This document shows, in pieces, positions 1-8,105 of a stretch of DNA of 15,708 bases. A program made the position numbers and the translations under genes. The DNA comes from Acidobacteriota bacterium (GTDB lineage Bacteria > Acidobacteriota > Terriglobia > Acidiferrales > UBA7541). The stretch is from NCBI GenBank assembly GCA_003153585.1, contig PLZZ01000190.1, forward strand, positions 8,033 to 23,740, in the 5' to 3' direction. Each line of letters begins with the position of its first letter. Positions within the stretch are counted from its first letter, which is position 1. Under the pieces are notes generated by a model. That model was not told the origin of the DNA. It searched no databases and saw nothing but the letters and a program-made list of their open reading frames with translations.

Positions 1-1
1 T

Positions 2-241
2 GCCAAGGGCACCTGCACGCTCTCGCCGGGCGACCTGGTACTGCTATTCACTGATGGAGTGACGGAAGCTAGCAGCCCCGATGGCGAGGAATTCGGCGAC
101 GCACGCCTGATTCGGCTGCTCGAAGAAAGCCGTGAAGCAACTGCGGAACAATTGCAGAAGAAGATTCTAGATACGGTGGGGTCATTCTGCGGTGGCAATT
201 GGCAGGATGATGCAACTTTAATTGCAATTGCCGTGGAATAA
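2..241 (+). CDS. SpoIIE/RsbU-type PP2C serine phosphatase, C-terminal fragment
   Basis: This is the 3' end of a gene that starts left of the window; 79 codons and a TAA are visible. The reading frame shows GDLVLLFTDGVTEA near the start, the Asp-bearing strand typical of SpoIIE-like PPM phosphatases, and NWQDDATLIAIAV at the end, where the second Asp of DDAT is the usual last metal ligand. Known members dephosphorylate phospho-serine anti-anti-sigma factors in partner-switching pathways; that role is inferred here because the sensory N-terminus is not visible. The stop codon lies 22 nt before the ATG of the permease gene, so the two may be co-transcribed. The family is clear, the substrate unknown. 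Confidence 0.85.
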   Translation, partial: AKGTCTLSPGDLVLLFTDGVTEASSPDGEEFGDARLIRLLEESREATAEQLQKKILDTVGSFCGGNWQDDATLIAIAVE

Positions 242-263
242 CACTGCTGGGAGAAGAGCGCAG

Positions 264-2702
264 ATGGAAACTTTGCTCCAGGACCTGCGATACAGCTTCC
301 GGGTATTGAGGAAATCGCCTAGTTTCGCGGCGATTGCGGTGCTCACACTCGCACTCGGAATTGGCGCGAACAGCACAATTTTCAGCTGGATCAATTCTAC
401 CCTGCTCAACCCCATACCCGGAGTGCGGCACACATCTGATTTCGTCGTCATGACGGAGGGCGGGACCGCCAGAAGTCCTATTCCGTTCTCCTATCTCGAC
501 TATATGGACTTGCGAAACCGCACTCGGAGCTTCTCTGGACTGATCGCTTACGACATCAACCCTATGAATCTCACCGGGACGGGAAAACCAGAGCGCGTTT
601 GGGGCACGCTGGCTTCGGCGAATTACTTTGATGTGCTGGGCATCCATCCGATTCTAGGGCGTGGCTTTCTTCCGGTGGAAGACCAGAAGCCAGGAGGCGC
701 GCCGGTAGTGGTGATCAGTTACCGGCTCTGGCAAATTCGCTTCGGCGGGGATCCCTCCGTCATCGGCCGAACGTTGCGGATTGACCAGCATCCATTCACG
801 ATCATCGGCGTCGCGCCGGCTGTTTTTCAAGGCACACAGACAGGCATGCGGACGGAACTTTGGGTTCCGTTGATGATGCAGCAGCAGATTGTTTCCGGCA
901 CTGACCGCCTGCCACTGCGCAGCGAGACTTGGCTGATGCTGCTGGGCCAGCTGGCGCCTGGTGTGACGCGCGGGCAGGCACAAGCGGAAATGGATCTGCT
1001 GATGAACCAGATCGTGGAGCAATTCCCCGATTCCCATTTGGGCAACAATGCGGTGACGTTGTACCCGCTTTGGCGCGCTCCCTTCAGCGCGAATACTTAT
1101 ATGTATGTTCTCCTTCCGGTACTGATGGCTATCGCCGGCGTCGTGCTTCTGCTCGCCTGCGCAAACGTGGCGAATCTAATGCTGGTGCGGTCCGTTTCGC
1201 GACGGCGCGAGATTGCCATACGCCTTTCGATTGGCGCCAGCCGATGGCGGCTGGTCCGGCAGTTGCTCATCGAGAGTGTGGTTCTGTCTTCGGCCGGCGG
1301 CATCCTGGCGATGTTTATCACCGCCTGGACCACGGGAATGCTGGGACAATTCATTCCGCCTACCAATATTCCGATAGCGCTCGACTTTCAGGTGGACCGC
1401 GCTGTTTTTTTCGTTACGTTTGCGATCTCGATTCTTAGCGGTGTGATTTTCGGCATCCTGCCGGCTTTGCGCGCCTCCGACATGGCACCGGTAACGGTGC
1501 TGAAAGAAGACGCGGGAAGCGCTGCAGGCGGGCTTCATAGGGCGCGCTTATCCAGCGCTCTGGTTGTGACGCAAATTTCTCTTTCACTTTTCTTGCTGGT
1601 GAGCGCCGGGCTCTTCATTCGGAGTTTCCGGCAAGCGCAGCGATTCAACGCGGGCTTCAACCCGGACCACGTGCTGCTCGCGTCCTACAGCTTGTTCCCC
1701 GCAGGATACACCGAGGCTCGGGGCTTGGAGTTTCATCGCCAGCTTTTGGCAAAGCTCGAAACATTGCCGGGCGTGCAATCGGTGGCCCTGGCCAGTTGGG
1801 TGCCGCTGGGGTATGTATCCGACTCGTTGCCGGCCTCTCCCGAGGGATATGTGCCGCAGCCGCACGAATCAATGGAAATCGCCGAGGCCACGGTGGGGCC
1901 GAATTATCTGCGGACGATGCAGATTCCGTTGATTGCCGGACGCGAGTTTACGGTGAACGACACCGGCACATCGCAGCCGGTCGCGATCGTCAATCAGAAG
2001 TTCGCGGATCGGTACTGGCCGCACCAGGAGCCGCTGGGCAAGCGGATATACGCATACGGCGTGTGGTTCACGGTGGTCGGTATCGCGCACAATTCCAATT
2101 ACTATTCCTTGAGCGAAGTCCCGCAACCGTTTCTGTATCTTCCGATTTTTCAGGATTACTACTCAACGACAATCATCCACGCGCGGGTTTTGGGCGACCC
2201 GCTGGCCTACACGACGGCAGTGGAAAAGGCGATTCATACCCTGGACGCGGATCTGCCGGTCTACGATGAGTCCACTTTGAAGTTGCGGGTGCAGGTGGCG
2301 AGCACGGGGCAGCGGATCGCCGGCACTTTCGTGGGAGCTTTTGGTTTGCTCGCGCTGATTCTGGCTGCGGTAGGTATCTACGGAGTGATTGCCTATACCA
2401 CGCGCCAGCGGTCGCATGAAATTGGGATACGCATGGCGCTGGGAGCGCAGCAAAGCGATGTTTTCCGGCTTGTGCTGGGGCAAGGGCTGCGAATGATCCT
2501 GGCCGGACTTGCGATTGGGCTCGCGCTGTCGTTCGTGCTGACACGTTTTCTGCGCAACATTCTTTTCGGTGTAGGTGCGACCGATGCTCTCACGTTTGTC
2601 GGCGTCGCAATGCTGCTGTGTGTGGTGGCGCTTCTTGCGTGCTACATCCCCGCGCGACGAGCCATGCGCGTGGATCCCATGGTGGCGTTGCGTTATGAAT
2701 AA
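264..2702 (+). CDS. ADOP-family ABC transporter permease (duplicated MacB/FtsX)
   Basis: An 812-residue inner-membrane permease. It has two tandem MacB-type units, each a periplasmic core domain flanked by membrane helices. Helices are visible at roughly 20-42, 280-302, 338-357, 380-402, 431-453, 690-711, 744-765 and 775-798. The FtsX coupling motif occurs twice, as RREIAIRLSIGAS (about 314-326) and HEIGIRMALGAQ (718-729), which confirms the internal duplication. The start METLLQDLRYSFRVLRKSP is the characteristic ADOP (acidobacterial duplicated orphan permease) N-terminus. ATG 264 is preferred over an in-frame TTG at 222 because GGGAGAAG (249-256) lies just ahead of it and 222 is inside the phosphatase gene. 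One chain can supply a whole permease pair. Family relatives (MacB, LolCE) are mechanotransmitters for export or lipoprotein release; the substrate here is unknown. An ATPase gene follows 21 nt downstream. Confidence 0.93.
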   Translation: METLLQDLRYSFRVLRKSPSFAAIAVLTLALGIGANSTIFSWINSTLLNPIPGVRHTSDFVVMTEGGTARSPIPFSYLDYMDLRNRTRSFSGLIAYDINPMNLTGTGKPERVWGTLASANYFDVLGIHPILGRGFLPVEDQKPGGAPVVVISYRLWQIRFGGDPSVIGRTLRIDQHPFTIIGVAPAVFQGTQTGMRTELWVPLMMQQQIVSGTDRLPLRSETWLMLLGQLAPGVTRGQAQAEMDLLMNQIVEQFPDSHLGNNAVTLYPLWRAPFSANTYMYVLLPVLMAIAGVVLLLACANVANLMLVRSVSRRREIAIRLSIGASRWRLVRQLLIESVVLSSAGGILAMFITAWTTGMLGQFIPPTNIPIALDFQVDRAVFFVTFAISILSGVIFGILPALRASDMAPVTVLKEDAGSAAGGLHRARLSSALVVTQISLSLFLLVSAGLFIRSFRQAQRFNAGFNPDHVLLASYSLFPAGYTEARGLEFHRQLLAKLETLPGVQSVALASWVPLGYVSDSLPASPEGYVPQPHESMEIAEATVGPNYLRTMQIPLIAGREFTVNDTGTSQPVAIVNQKFADRYWPHQEPLGKRIYAYGVWFTVVGIAHNSNYYSLSEVPQPFLYLPIFQDYYSTTIIHARVLGDPLAYTTAVEKAIHTLDADLPVYDESTLKLRVQVASTGQRIAGTFVGAFGLLALILAAVGIYGVIAYTTRQRSHEIGIRMALGAQQSDVFRLVLGQGLRMILAGLAIGLALSFVLTRFLRNILFGVGATDALTFVGVAMLLCVVALLACYIPARRAMRVDPMVALRYE

Positions 2703-2723
2703 TTTCACAAGGAGTGAGCAATA

Positions 2724-3410
2724 GTGATCAAACTCAGAGACGTCGAAAAGGTTTACGAATCGGGCGCCGGGAAAACCTGGGTGCTGCGCCGGATCAATTT
2801 AGACATCGCCGACGGCGATTTCATTACCATCATGGGCCCTTCCGGCGCGGGAAAGTCCACGTTGATGGGCATTATCGGGATGCTAGACGGCGCATGGAAG
2901 GGCGAGTACCACTTGCTCGAAAATGCCGTGCATAAGCTCGATAACCGACGCCGCGTGGAGCTGCACAAGAAATATATCGGGTTTGTGTTTCAGCAATATC
3001 ACCTGCTCGATAACCTTACCGTGGCCGAGAATCTCGACTTGCCGCTTTCCTATCGCGACATTAAGAAAGCAGAGCGCGAAGGGATGGTGGCGGACATCCT
3101 CGATCGGTTCCAGATCGTGGGGAAGAAGGCCCTTTTTCCCAACCAGTTATCGGGCGGGCAACAACAGCTTGTAGCTGTAGCGCGCGCCGTAATCGGCAAG
3201 CCGAAATTGATCCTGGCGGACGAGCCCACCGGCAGCCTACATTCAAGCCAGGGAAAAATGATCATGGATTTGCTGAAGAAGCTGAATCAAGACGGCACCA
3301 CGATCATCCAGGTGACGCATAACGACGCGTGGGCCGCGTACGGCAACCGCATCATTCAATTGGCCGACGGCTGGATCGTGGATGGCGCATCCAAAGCCGG
3401 TGCGGTGTGA
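2724..3410 (+). CDS. MacB/LolD-like ABC transporter ATP-binding protein
   Basis: A 228-residue cytoplasmic nucleotide-binding subunit. Visible motifs are Walker [10 protein letters not shown] (38-46), Q-loop FQQ (Gln90), signature LSGGQQQ (142-148), Walker B LILADEP (162-168, catalytic Glu167) and H-loop His199. The GTG start is supported by AAGGAG at 2709-2714, 9 nt upstream. Length and motif order fit the LolD/MacB-type ATPases that pair with FtsX-fold permeases, and the gene sits 21 nt after such a permease, so it most likely powers it. Two deviations stand out. The signature is followed by Leu149 where most relatives have Arg (LSGGQQQR). The D-loop reads SLHS, with His173 replacing the nearly invariant Asp. 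Both may be subfamily traits and not defects, since every nucleotide-binding motif is otherwise intact. Confidence 0.95.
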   Translation: MIKLRDVEKVYESGAGKTWVLRRINLDIADGDFITIMGPSGAGKSTLMGIIGMLDGAWKGEYHLLENAVHKLDNRRRVELHKKYIGFVFQQYHLLDNLTVAENLDLPLSYRDIKKAEREGMVADILDRFQIVGKKALFPNQLSGGQQQLVAVARAVIGKPKLILADEPTGSLHSSQGKMIMDLLKKLNQDGTTIIQVTHNDAWAAYGNRIIQLADGWIVDGASKAGAV

Positions 3411-3510
3411 TTCGAATAGGAGAACTTACGAGAAAGCGAAAGTGAACTATCAGCCGGATTCCGGACGGAACGAAGAGAACCTCAAAATTCAGGGAGATAG
3501 CGTTCGCAAA

Positions 3511-4881
3511 ATGATGCCACCACATACAGCGCGCACACGAATACTTGTCGCCGACGATCAGCCCGACATTCGCGAAGCGCTGCGCTTATTACTGAAAGGC
3601 CAGGGATTCGAGACGGAAACGGTGGCATCGCCCGCAGCGGTGTTAGCCGCGCTGGAAGCGCGGGAATTCGACGCACTGTTGATGGATTTGAACTATGCGC
3701 GCGACACCACCTCCGGCCAGGAAGGACTCGATCTGCTATCGAATATTCGCGCAAAAGACAGCACGCTGCCCATCATCGTAATGACCGCGTGGGGAAGCCT
3801 GGAACTTGCAGTGGAAGCCATGCGCCGCGGCGCGAAGGATTTCATACAGAAACCGTGGGAAAACGCGCGGTTGCTTGCAATCCTGAAGACTCAGATCGAG
3901 CTTTCGCAGGCGCTGCGTAAGAGCCAACGGCTGGAAGCCGAGAACCGGTTGTTGCGTGCCGATGGGCGCCCTGTGATGATCGCGGAATCGGCCGCCATGC
4001 GACCGGTGATGGATTTGATCGCGCGCGTGGGTCCCTCGGACGCAAACGTCCTTATTACGGGCGATCATGGGACCGGCAAGGAAGTGGTTGCGCGCACTCT
4101 GTACGCTCTTTCTCCGCGGTCGGGCCGGCCGCTCGTAACCGTGAACGCCGGAGGATTGCCGGAAGGGGTTTTCGAGAGCGAGCTGTTCGGCCACGTGAAA
4201 GGCGCGTTTACGGACGCGAAATCGGATCGCGTGGGACGGTTCGAGCTGGCCGATGGGGGCACGCTTTTCCTGGATGAAATTGCGAACGTCCCGATGAACC
4301 TGCAAGCCAAGCTCTTGCGCGCTCTTGAAACTGGCGAGCTCGAACGTGTAGGATCTTCGACCACACGGCGCGTGGACGTGCGGATTATTTCAGCTACGAA
4401 TGCCGACGTGCAGACCGAGGTTTCCGGCGGCCGATTCCGCGAAGATTTACTTTTTCGCCTGAACACGATTGAAATTCATCTGCCTCCGTTGCACGAGCGC
4501 AAAGAGGACATTTCAATTCTTGCGCACCATTTCCTGCGGCAGTCGGCGCAACGCTATCGCAAACAACTCGAAGGCTTCGAACCCGTGGCGCTGCAGGTTC
4601 TGCTCGACCACCCGTGGCCGGGAAATATTCGCGAACTGGATCACTCCATCGAGCGCGCAGTCCTGCTAGCGGAAGGTCCACAGGTTCGCGCAGGAGATTT
4701 GGGGCTTCGCCCCGCGCGCGAGGCATCTTTGCGGCTGGATGAAATGAGCATCGAGGATGTGGAGCGCGTTCTGATCCAAAAAGCTCTCGCGCGGTTTGGC
4801 GGCAATGTAAGCCACGCGAGCAAAGCGCTCGGACTAAGCCGCAGCGCGCTTTACCGGCGCCTGCAAAAATACAGCCTGTGA
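3511..4881 (+). CDS. NtrC-class sigma-54-dependent response regulator
   Basis: A 456-residue transcription activator with three domains. The receiver (about 9-130) has acidic pocket Asp15/Asp16, phospho-acceptor Asp59, Thr92 and Lys114. The AAA+ sigma-54 activation domain (about 155-375) has Walker A GDHGTGKE (184-191), the sigma-54 contact loop GAFTDA (231-236), Walker B GGTLFLDE (249-256) and the arginine region FREDLLFRL. A Fis-type helix-turn-helix ends the protein (about 431-456, GNVSHASKALGLSRSALYRR). The frame is open back to 3382, inside the ATPase gene. ATG 3511 is preferred because the receiver begins right after it and GGGAG at 3492-3496 lies upstream, though that spacing is long; 3514 and GTG 3442 remain possible. 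The gene overlaps the kinase gene by 4 nt. The loop reads GAFTDA where the textbook form is GAFTGA, a variant I recall from other members. Confidence 0.95.
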   Translation: MMPPHTARTRILVADDQPDIREALRLLLKGQGFETETVASPAAVLAALEAREFDALLMDLNYARDTTSGQEGLDLLSNIRAKDSTLPIIVMTAWGSLELAVEAMRRGAKDFIQKPWENARLLAILKTQIELSQALRKSQRLEAENRLLRADGRPVMIAESAAMRPVMDLIARVGPSDANVLITGDHGTGKEVVARTLYALSPRSGRPLVTVNAGGLPEGVFESELFGHVKGAFTDAKSDRVGRFELADGGTLFLDEIANVPMNLQAKLLRALETGELERVGSSTTRRVDVRIISATNADVQTEVSGGRFREDLLFRLNTIEIHLPPLHERKEDISILAHHFLRQSAQRYRKQLEGFEPVALQVLLDHPWPGNIRELDHSIERAVLLAEGPQVRAGDLGLRPAREASLRLDEMSIEDVERVLIQKALARFGGNVSHASKALGLSRSALYRRLQKYSL

Positions 4882-6206
4882 AACCGCTGCTCTATGAACG
4901 CCGAATTTTGCTTCTCGCCCTGGCCGCCGGACTCGGAAGCACAATCGCTGCGTTAATCCTGCTTTGGATTGGACCCTACTCTTCGAAGCTCCAGTGGACA
5001 CTCACCGTAATCATGGTAATTGCGTGGCTGAGCTTCGCATTCTCGGCCCAAAGTCGCGTGGTCTTCCCGCTGCGCACGCTTTCGAACCTCCTGGCCGCTC
5101 TTCGCGAAGGTGATTTCTCCATTCGCGCGCGCGGCGCCAACCGCGAAGATGCATTGGGCGAGGTTTTGCGCGAGGTAAATGCCTTGGGGGAGACTCTGCG
5201 GCAGCAGAGGCTGGGCGCTTTGGAAGCTACTGCGCTCCTTCGCAAGGTAATGGAAGAAATTGATGTCGCGGTTTTTGCATTCGATGGAGCCGGCCGCCTC
5301 CGTCTGGTAAATCGGGCGGGCGAGCGAATCTTGAATCAAGCGCAGGCGCGCCTTCTTGGACTGACTGCAGCAGAACTCGGTCTTTTGGAATGTCTGGAGG
5401 GAGAAACACCGAAAATATCGCAGATCGCGTTTCCCGGAAAATCGGGGCGCTGGGAGATTCATCGCGGCAATTTTCGCGAAGCGGGGCTGGCTCATCAATT
5501 GCTCGTGATCACGGATTTGAGCCGCGCTTTGCGCGAAGAAGAACGTCAAGCATGGCAGCGATTGATTCGTGTGTTAGGGCACGAACTGAATAATTCACTC
5601 GCTCCCATCAAATCAGTGGCTGAAAATCTGGGAAGCATGCTTCATCGCAAGGAGCGCGCGCCGGACTGGCAGGAAGACATGCGCAGCGGCCTGAATATAA
5701 TTGCCGCGCGCACCGACGGTCTTGCGCGGTTCATGAGTGCTTATGCGCGACTCGCCAAGTTGCCGCCCCCGGTCTTACAGCCCGTAGATGTAGGCGTGTG
5801 GATCCGGCGGGTAGTGGGGCTGGAACCGCGCCTTTCCGTGCAGATCGAGGCTGGCCCGCAGACCAGCATTCAGGCGGACCCGGACCAATTGGAGCAATTA
5901 CTTATCAATCTTCTGCACAATGCCGTGGATGCAGCTCTGGAAACCGGTGGCGGCGTTAAGGTCGGCTGGGAACGTGAGAATGGATCGGTAAAAGTTTGGG
6001 TTCAGGATGATGGCCCGGGCATTCCAAACCCCGCAAATCTTTTCGTCCCGTTTTTTACCACCAAACAAGGTGGTTCGGGAATTGGTCTGGTGCTAAGCCG
6101 GCAGATCGCGGAAGCGCACGGCGGATCGCTGACACTTGAAAATCGCGAAGCGCGCCGGGGCTGCGAAGCGCGGCTGCAACTGCCTCTCAATAATGAGCTG
6201 CTTTGA
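4878..6206 (+). CDS. NtrY/NtrB-like membrane sensor histidine kinase
   Basis: A 442-residue sensor kinase, the likely partner of the response regulator just upstream: its GTG start overlaps the regulator's stop in the arrangement GTGA, implying translational coupling. Two membrane helices (about 9-31 and 39-57) are joined by a very short outer loop, so sensing is probably within the membrane or cytoplasm. A HAMP-like segment follows (58-112), then a PAS-like domain (about 118-215). The dimerisation domain carries the H-box GHELNNSLAPIKS with phospho-acceptor His235. The ATPase domain shows the N-box LLINLLHNAVDA (Asn348), G1 box DDGPG (377-381), FFTTK, and G2 box GGSGIGL (398-404). The NN-LAP type of H-box is typical of kinases that pair with NtrC-class regulators. 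The signal is unknown. By position, export through the adjacent ABC system is the obvious output or input, but that is inference. Confidence 0.95.
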   Translation: MKPLLYERRILLLALAAGLGSTIAALILLWIGPYSSKLQWTLTVIMVIAWLSFAFSAQSRVVFPLRTLSNLLAALREGDFSIRARGANREDALGEVLREVNALGETLRQQRLGALEATALLRKVMEEIDVAVFAFDGAGRLRLVNRAGERILNQAQARLLGLTAAELGLLECLEGETPKISQIAFPGKSGRWEIHRGNFREAGLAHQLLVITDLSRALREEERQAWQRLIRVLGHELNNSLAPIKSVAENLGSMLHRKERAPDWQEDMRSGLNIIAARTDGLARFMSAYARLAKLPPPVLQPVDVGVWIRRVVGLEPRLSVQIEAGPQTSIQADPDQLEQLLINLLHNAVDAALETGGGVKVGWERENGSVKVWVQDDGPGIPNPANLFVPFFTTKQGGSGIGLVLSRQIAEAHGGSLTLENREARRGCEARLQLPLNNELL

Positions 6207-6293
6207 ATTGGGCACTTTTCCGCGCGCCATCTCCTCGAACACTCTTTTCTCTCGCTAAAGGTAACAGGCGGGGTCTCGGGCCGGACGCAAAAA

Positions 6294-6327
6294 AAAACGG
6301 CGACTGGGTGTACCCAGCCGCCGTTTT
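6294..6327. terminator. Terminator hairpin between convergent genes
   Basis: The outer stem AAAACGGCG (6294-6302) pairs with CGCCGTTTT (6319-6327). After an A/C mismatch, the inner stem CTGGG (6304-6308) pairs with CCCAG (6313-6317) around loop TGTA. Read on the - strand, the hairpin runs into nine T (complement of A6289-6297), a classical intrinsic terminator 17 nt beyond the TAA of the M48-like gene. On the + strand only four T follow, within the stem, so termination of the kinase transcript would be weaker. Confidence 0.85.
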
Positions 6328-6344
6328 GACCAAAAACAATAAAA

Positions 6345-8090
6345 TTACTGTTGTTGCGGCTGTTGTTGTGGTTGTTGCATGTCTTTTTTAGCTAAATCGG
6401 CCTTCGTAGGTTCCGCGGATATCCCGCTGCCCGGTTTTTGATAGCGCGTCAGGTAAGGCATGAATGGCGTAATTTCAAAAGGCATTTTTTCGCGGGCCGA
6501 AAGCAGTGGCAACGCCTTTGCTTTGAGTAACTCCACGTGATCGCTCCACGGATCGAGCTTCAGGCGCGCGCCGATCGGCAGAGCAGCGATCTGGTCGAGT
6601 TTCGCGGGTTCCAGATTCGGCGCCGAGCTGATCAATTGATCCGCGAGATAGATGCGGTTCCCCAGGTGCGGATTGATCAGAACCGGAAGCGTCTTGGAAT
6701 CGGCATCGAGCTGCTTGAGAAAGAGTCCAGCGCTTGCCAGTTTATCTTTGTAGGGCGAATTCTTTAGAAGCTCCACGGCCTTCTGGCTGTCCTGTTGAAT
6801 TTGCGCCGGACTATCCTTAAAACTGAAATGTCCCAATGCTTCGGTAGCCGTCACGGTGGTTGTGTCGTTGAAGCCCCACTGGTCGGTGGAAGGTTTGGTC
6901 AAGATGATGTCGGCCAATTCCTGCGCCAGCATGGTGGCCAGGCTGGCCTCATCAGGCAGAACGTCAATCAATCCGCGGCTCAGAACGATGGTGTGGCCGA
7001 TCGAAAACATCTCCAGCGTGCCGGTGAGCATTACGCGGCAACGAACGTCAGGCTGAATGTCCAGGTTGTTCGTCACTTCGATATTATTGACCACGGTTTC
7101 GAGAACTTTATCCACTTCACCTGGAGGCGCTACCAAACCGGTTCGTTGCAGCCGGTCCACCACATTGATTTCAGCTTGATGCTGCCATTCGCGCTGCGCT
7201 TCAATGGGGGAACGATCCGTGGAGGCGGCCTGGTCCTGAATCGCATTTGGCGATTCAATAGTCAGCTCGCTGAATTCTTCCTGGCGGCCCACGTTTTTCA
7301 AGTTGTAGCCCCACAGGCGGGTCTGCGATTTGAAGCGAACGTGATTGCCCATAAAATCTTTAAGGTCCGACTCCTGGCTGAAGATGTAAGCGGGCAGCCA
7401 GAGCCCCGGTTGCACGTTCAATCGCCAGCTATCGAAGTGAAGATTAAATCCGTTAATTCCCGCCACCGGCGTGTATACGCCGTTAAATCGCACGATTGCG
7501 TAGCCCTGATCTTCCGCCCAGATGCGCCCCTTGAAACGCCCCTTTCCGGACTTGGGCAGGGGCGTGACGTCGAAGACTACGCAACGCACTTCGCCCAGAA
7601 ACTCGCGGTGAACGTAGTCGAATTGGTAGTGCTGGCGGTCGAATCCGTTCGTATCGATGTAAATCATCTGCAGAAAACCGTCGGGAATGTAGGAAGAACT
7701 GAACATATCGCCGAGATGAGCAATCGGATTAAAGGCCTGGAGTTTGCCCTTCTTGCCATTCAGCATCGAGTTATCCACGACGCCCTTCGAAAGGTCGGCC
7801 TGTCCCAGGAAATAGTGGTCTTTCACCGGAACCGCGCCCATGTCCTTGTCAGGTTTCATGTCCTGAATGTAGGTTTCAATCACGGGATTGAAACGCCGGA
7901 TGGTTGCGATCTCTTCATGCTCTCGCGCGATTATGCGATCGATCGCCTGATCGACGGTGGTCACCGGTGCGGCTGTAGCCCCGGCCTGCGGCTGGGTTTG
8001 ATCGGCCGTCTGTGGCGTCTGTGCCGATGCCACGCTGGTCAGCCCCCCAGCCAGCAATACCGTAAGACAGAAACCTTTCCACGTCACCAT
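6345..8090 (-). CDS. Secreted protein with degenerate M48-peptidase-like domain
   Basis: A 581-residue protein, probably periplasmic. A signal peptide spans 1-23 or 24 (cut near VASA-Q). The middle region (about 90-275) has the alternating strand pattern of outer-membrane lipoprotein-sorting/LolA-like folds, for example GRIWAEDQGYAIVRFNGVY. The region about 325-465 resembles the M48 peptidase core: GHTIVLSRGL (365-374), then DEASLATML, then QELAD at 390-394 exactly where M48 enzymes have HExxH. Both zinc-binding His are lost (Gln390, Asp394) while Glu391 is kept, and the later third-ligand region (IQQDSQKAVELL) lacks the expected Glu-rich motif. I infer a non-catalytic pseudo-peptidase. The C-terminus is Gln/Pro-rich, encoded by a CAA/CAG/CCG low-complexity run. 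The RBS GGGGGGAA (about 8096-8103) precedes ATG 8090, and the gene lies 15 nt after the TonB-family gene, so the two form an operon. Substrate or partner unknown. Confidence 0.8.
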   Translation of the reverse strand: MVTWKGFCLTVLLAGGLTSVASAQTPQTADQTQPQAGATAAPVTTVDQAIDRIIAREHEEIATIRRFNPVIETYIQDMKPDKDMGAVPVKDHYFLGQADLSKGVVDNSMLNGKKGKLQAFNPIAHLGDMFSSSYIPDGFLQMIYIDTNGFDRQHYQFDYVHREFLGEVRCVVFDVTPLPKSGKGRFKGRIWAEDQGYAIVRFNGVYTPVAGINGFNLHFDSWRLNVQPGLWLPAYIFSQESDLKDFMGNHVRFKSQTRLWGYNLKNVGRQEEFSELTIESPNAIQDQAASTDRSPIEAQREWQHQAEINVVDRLQRTGLVAPPGEVDKVLETVVNNIEVTNNLDIQPDVRCRVMLTGTLEMFSIGHTIVLSRGLIDVLPDEASLATMLAQELADIILTKPSTDQWGFNDTTTVTATEALGHFSFKDSPAQIQQDSQKAVELLKNSPYKDKLASAGLFLKQLDADSKTLPVLINPHLGNRIYLADQLISSAPNLEPAKLDQIAALPIGARLKLDPWSDHVELLKAKALPLLSAREKMPFEITPFMPYLTRYQKPGSGISAEPTKADLAKKDMQQPQQQPQQQ

Positions 8091-8105
8091 TGCCGTTCCC
8101 CCCTA

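Noticed and set aside
200..215. Sigma-54-like element just before the ADOP permease gene
   Set aside because: TGGCAGGATGATGCAA has only 9 nt between GG and GC; sigma-54 promoters need 10. It also lies within the phosphatase coding region.
222..263. Upstream TTG start that would add 14 residues to the permease
   Set aside because: It overlaps the phosphatase gene, lacks an RBS, and the family normally begins at METLLQDL (264), which has an RBS.
3455..3470. Small palindrome CCGGATTCCGG in the gap before the response regulator
   Set aside because: Too short and GC-rich to separate from chance; no accompanying promoter or repeat.
3382..3510. Longer N-terminus for the response regulator
   Set aside because: The extra 43 residues are not receiver-like, and the first part overlaps the ATPase gene; the receiver domain starts just after 3511.
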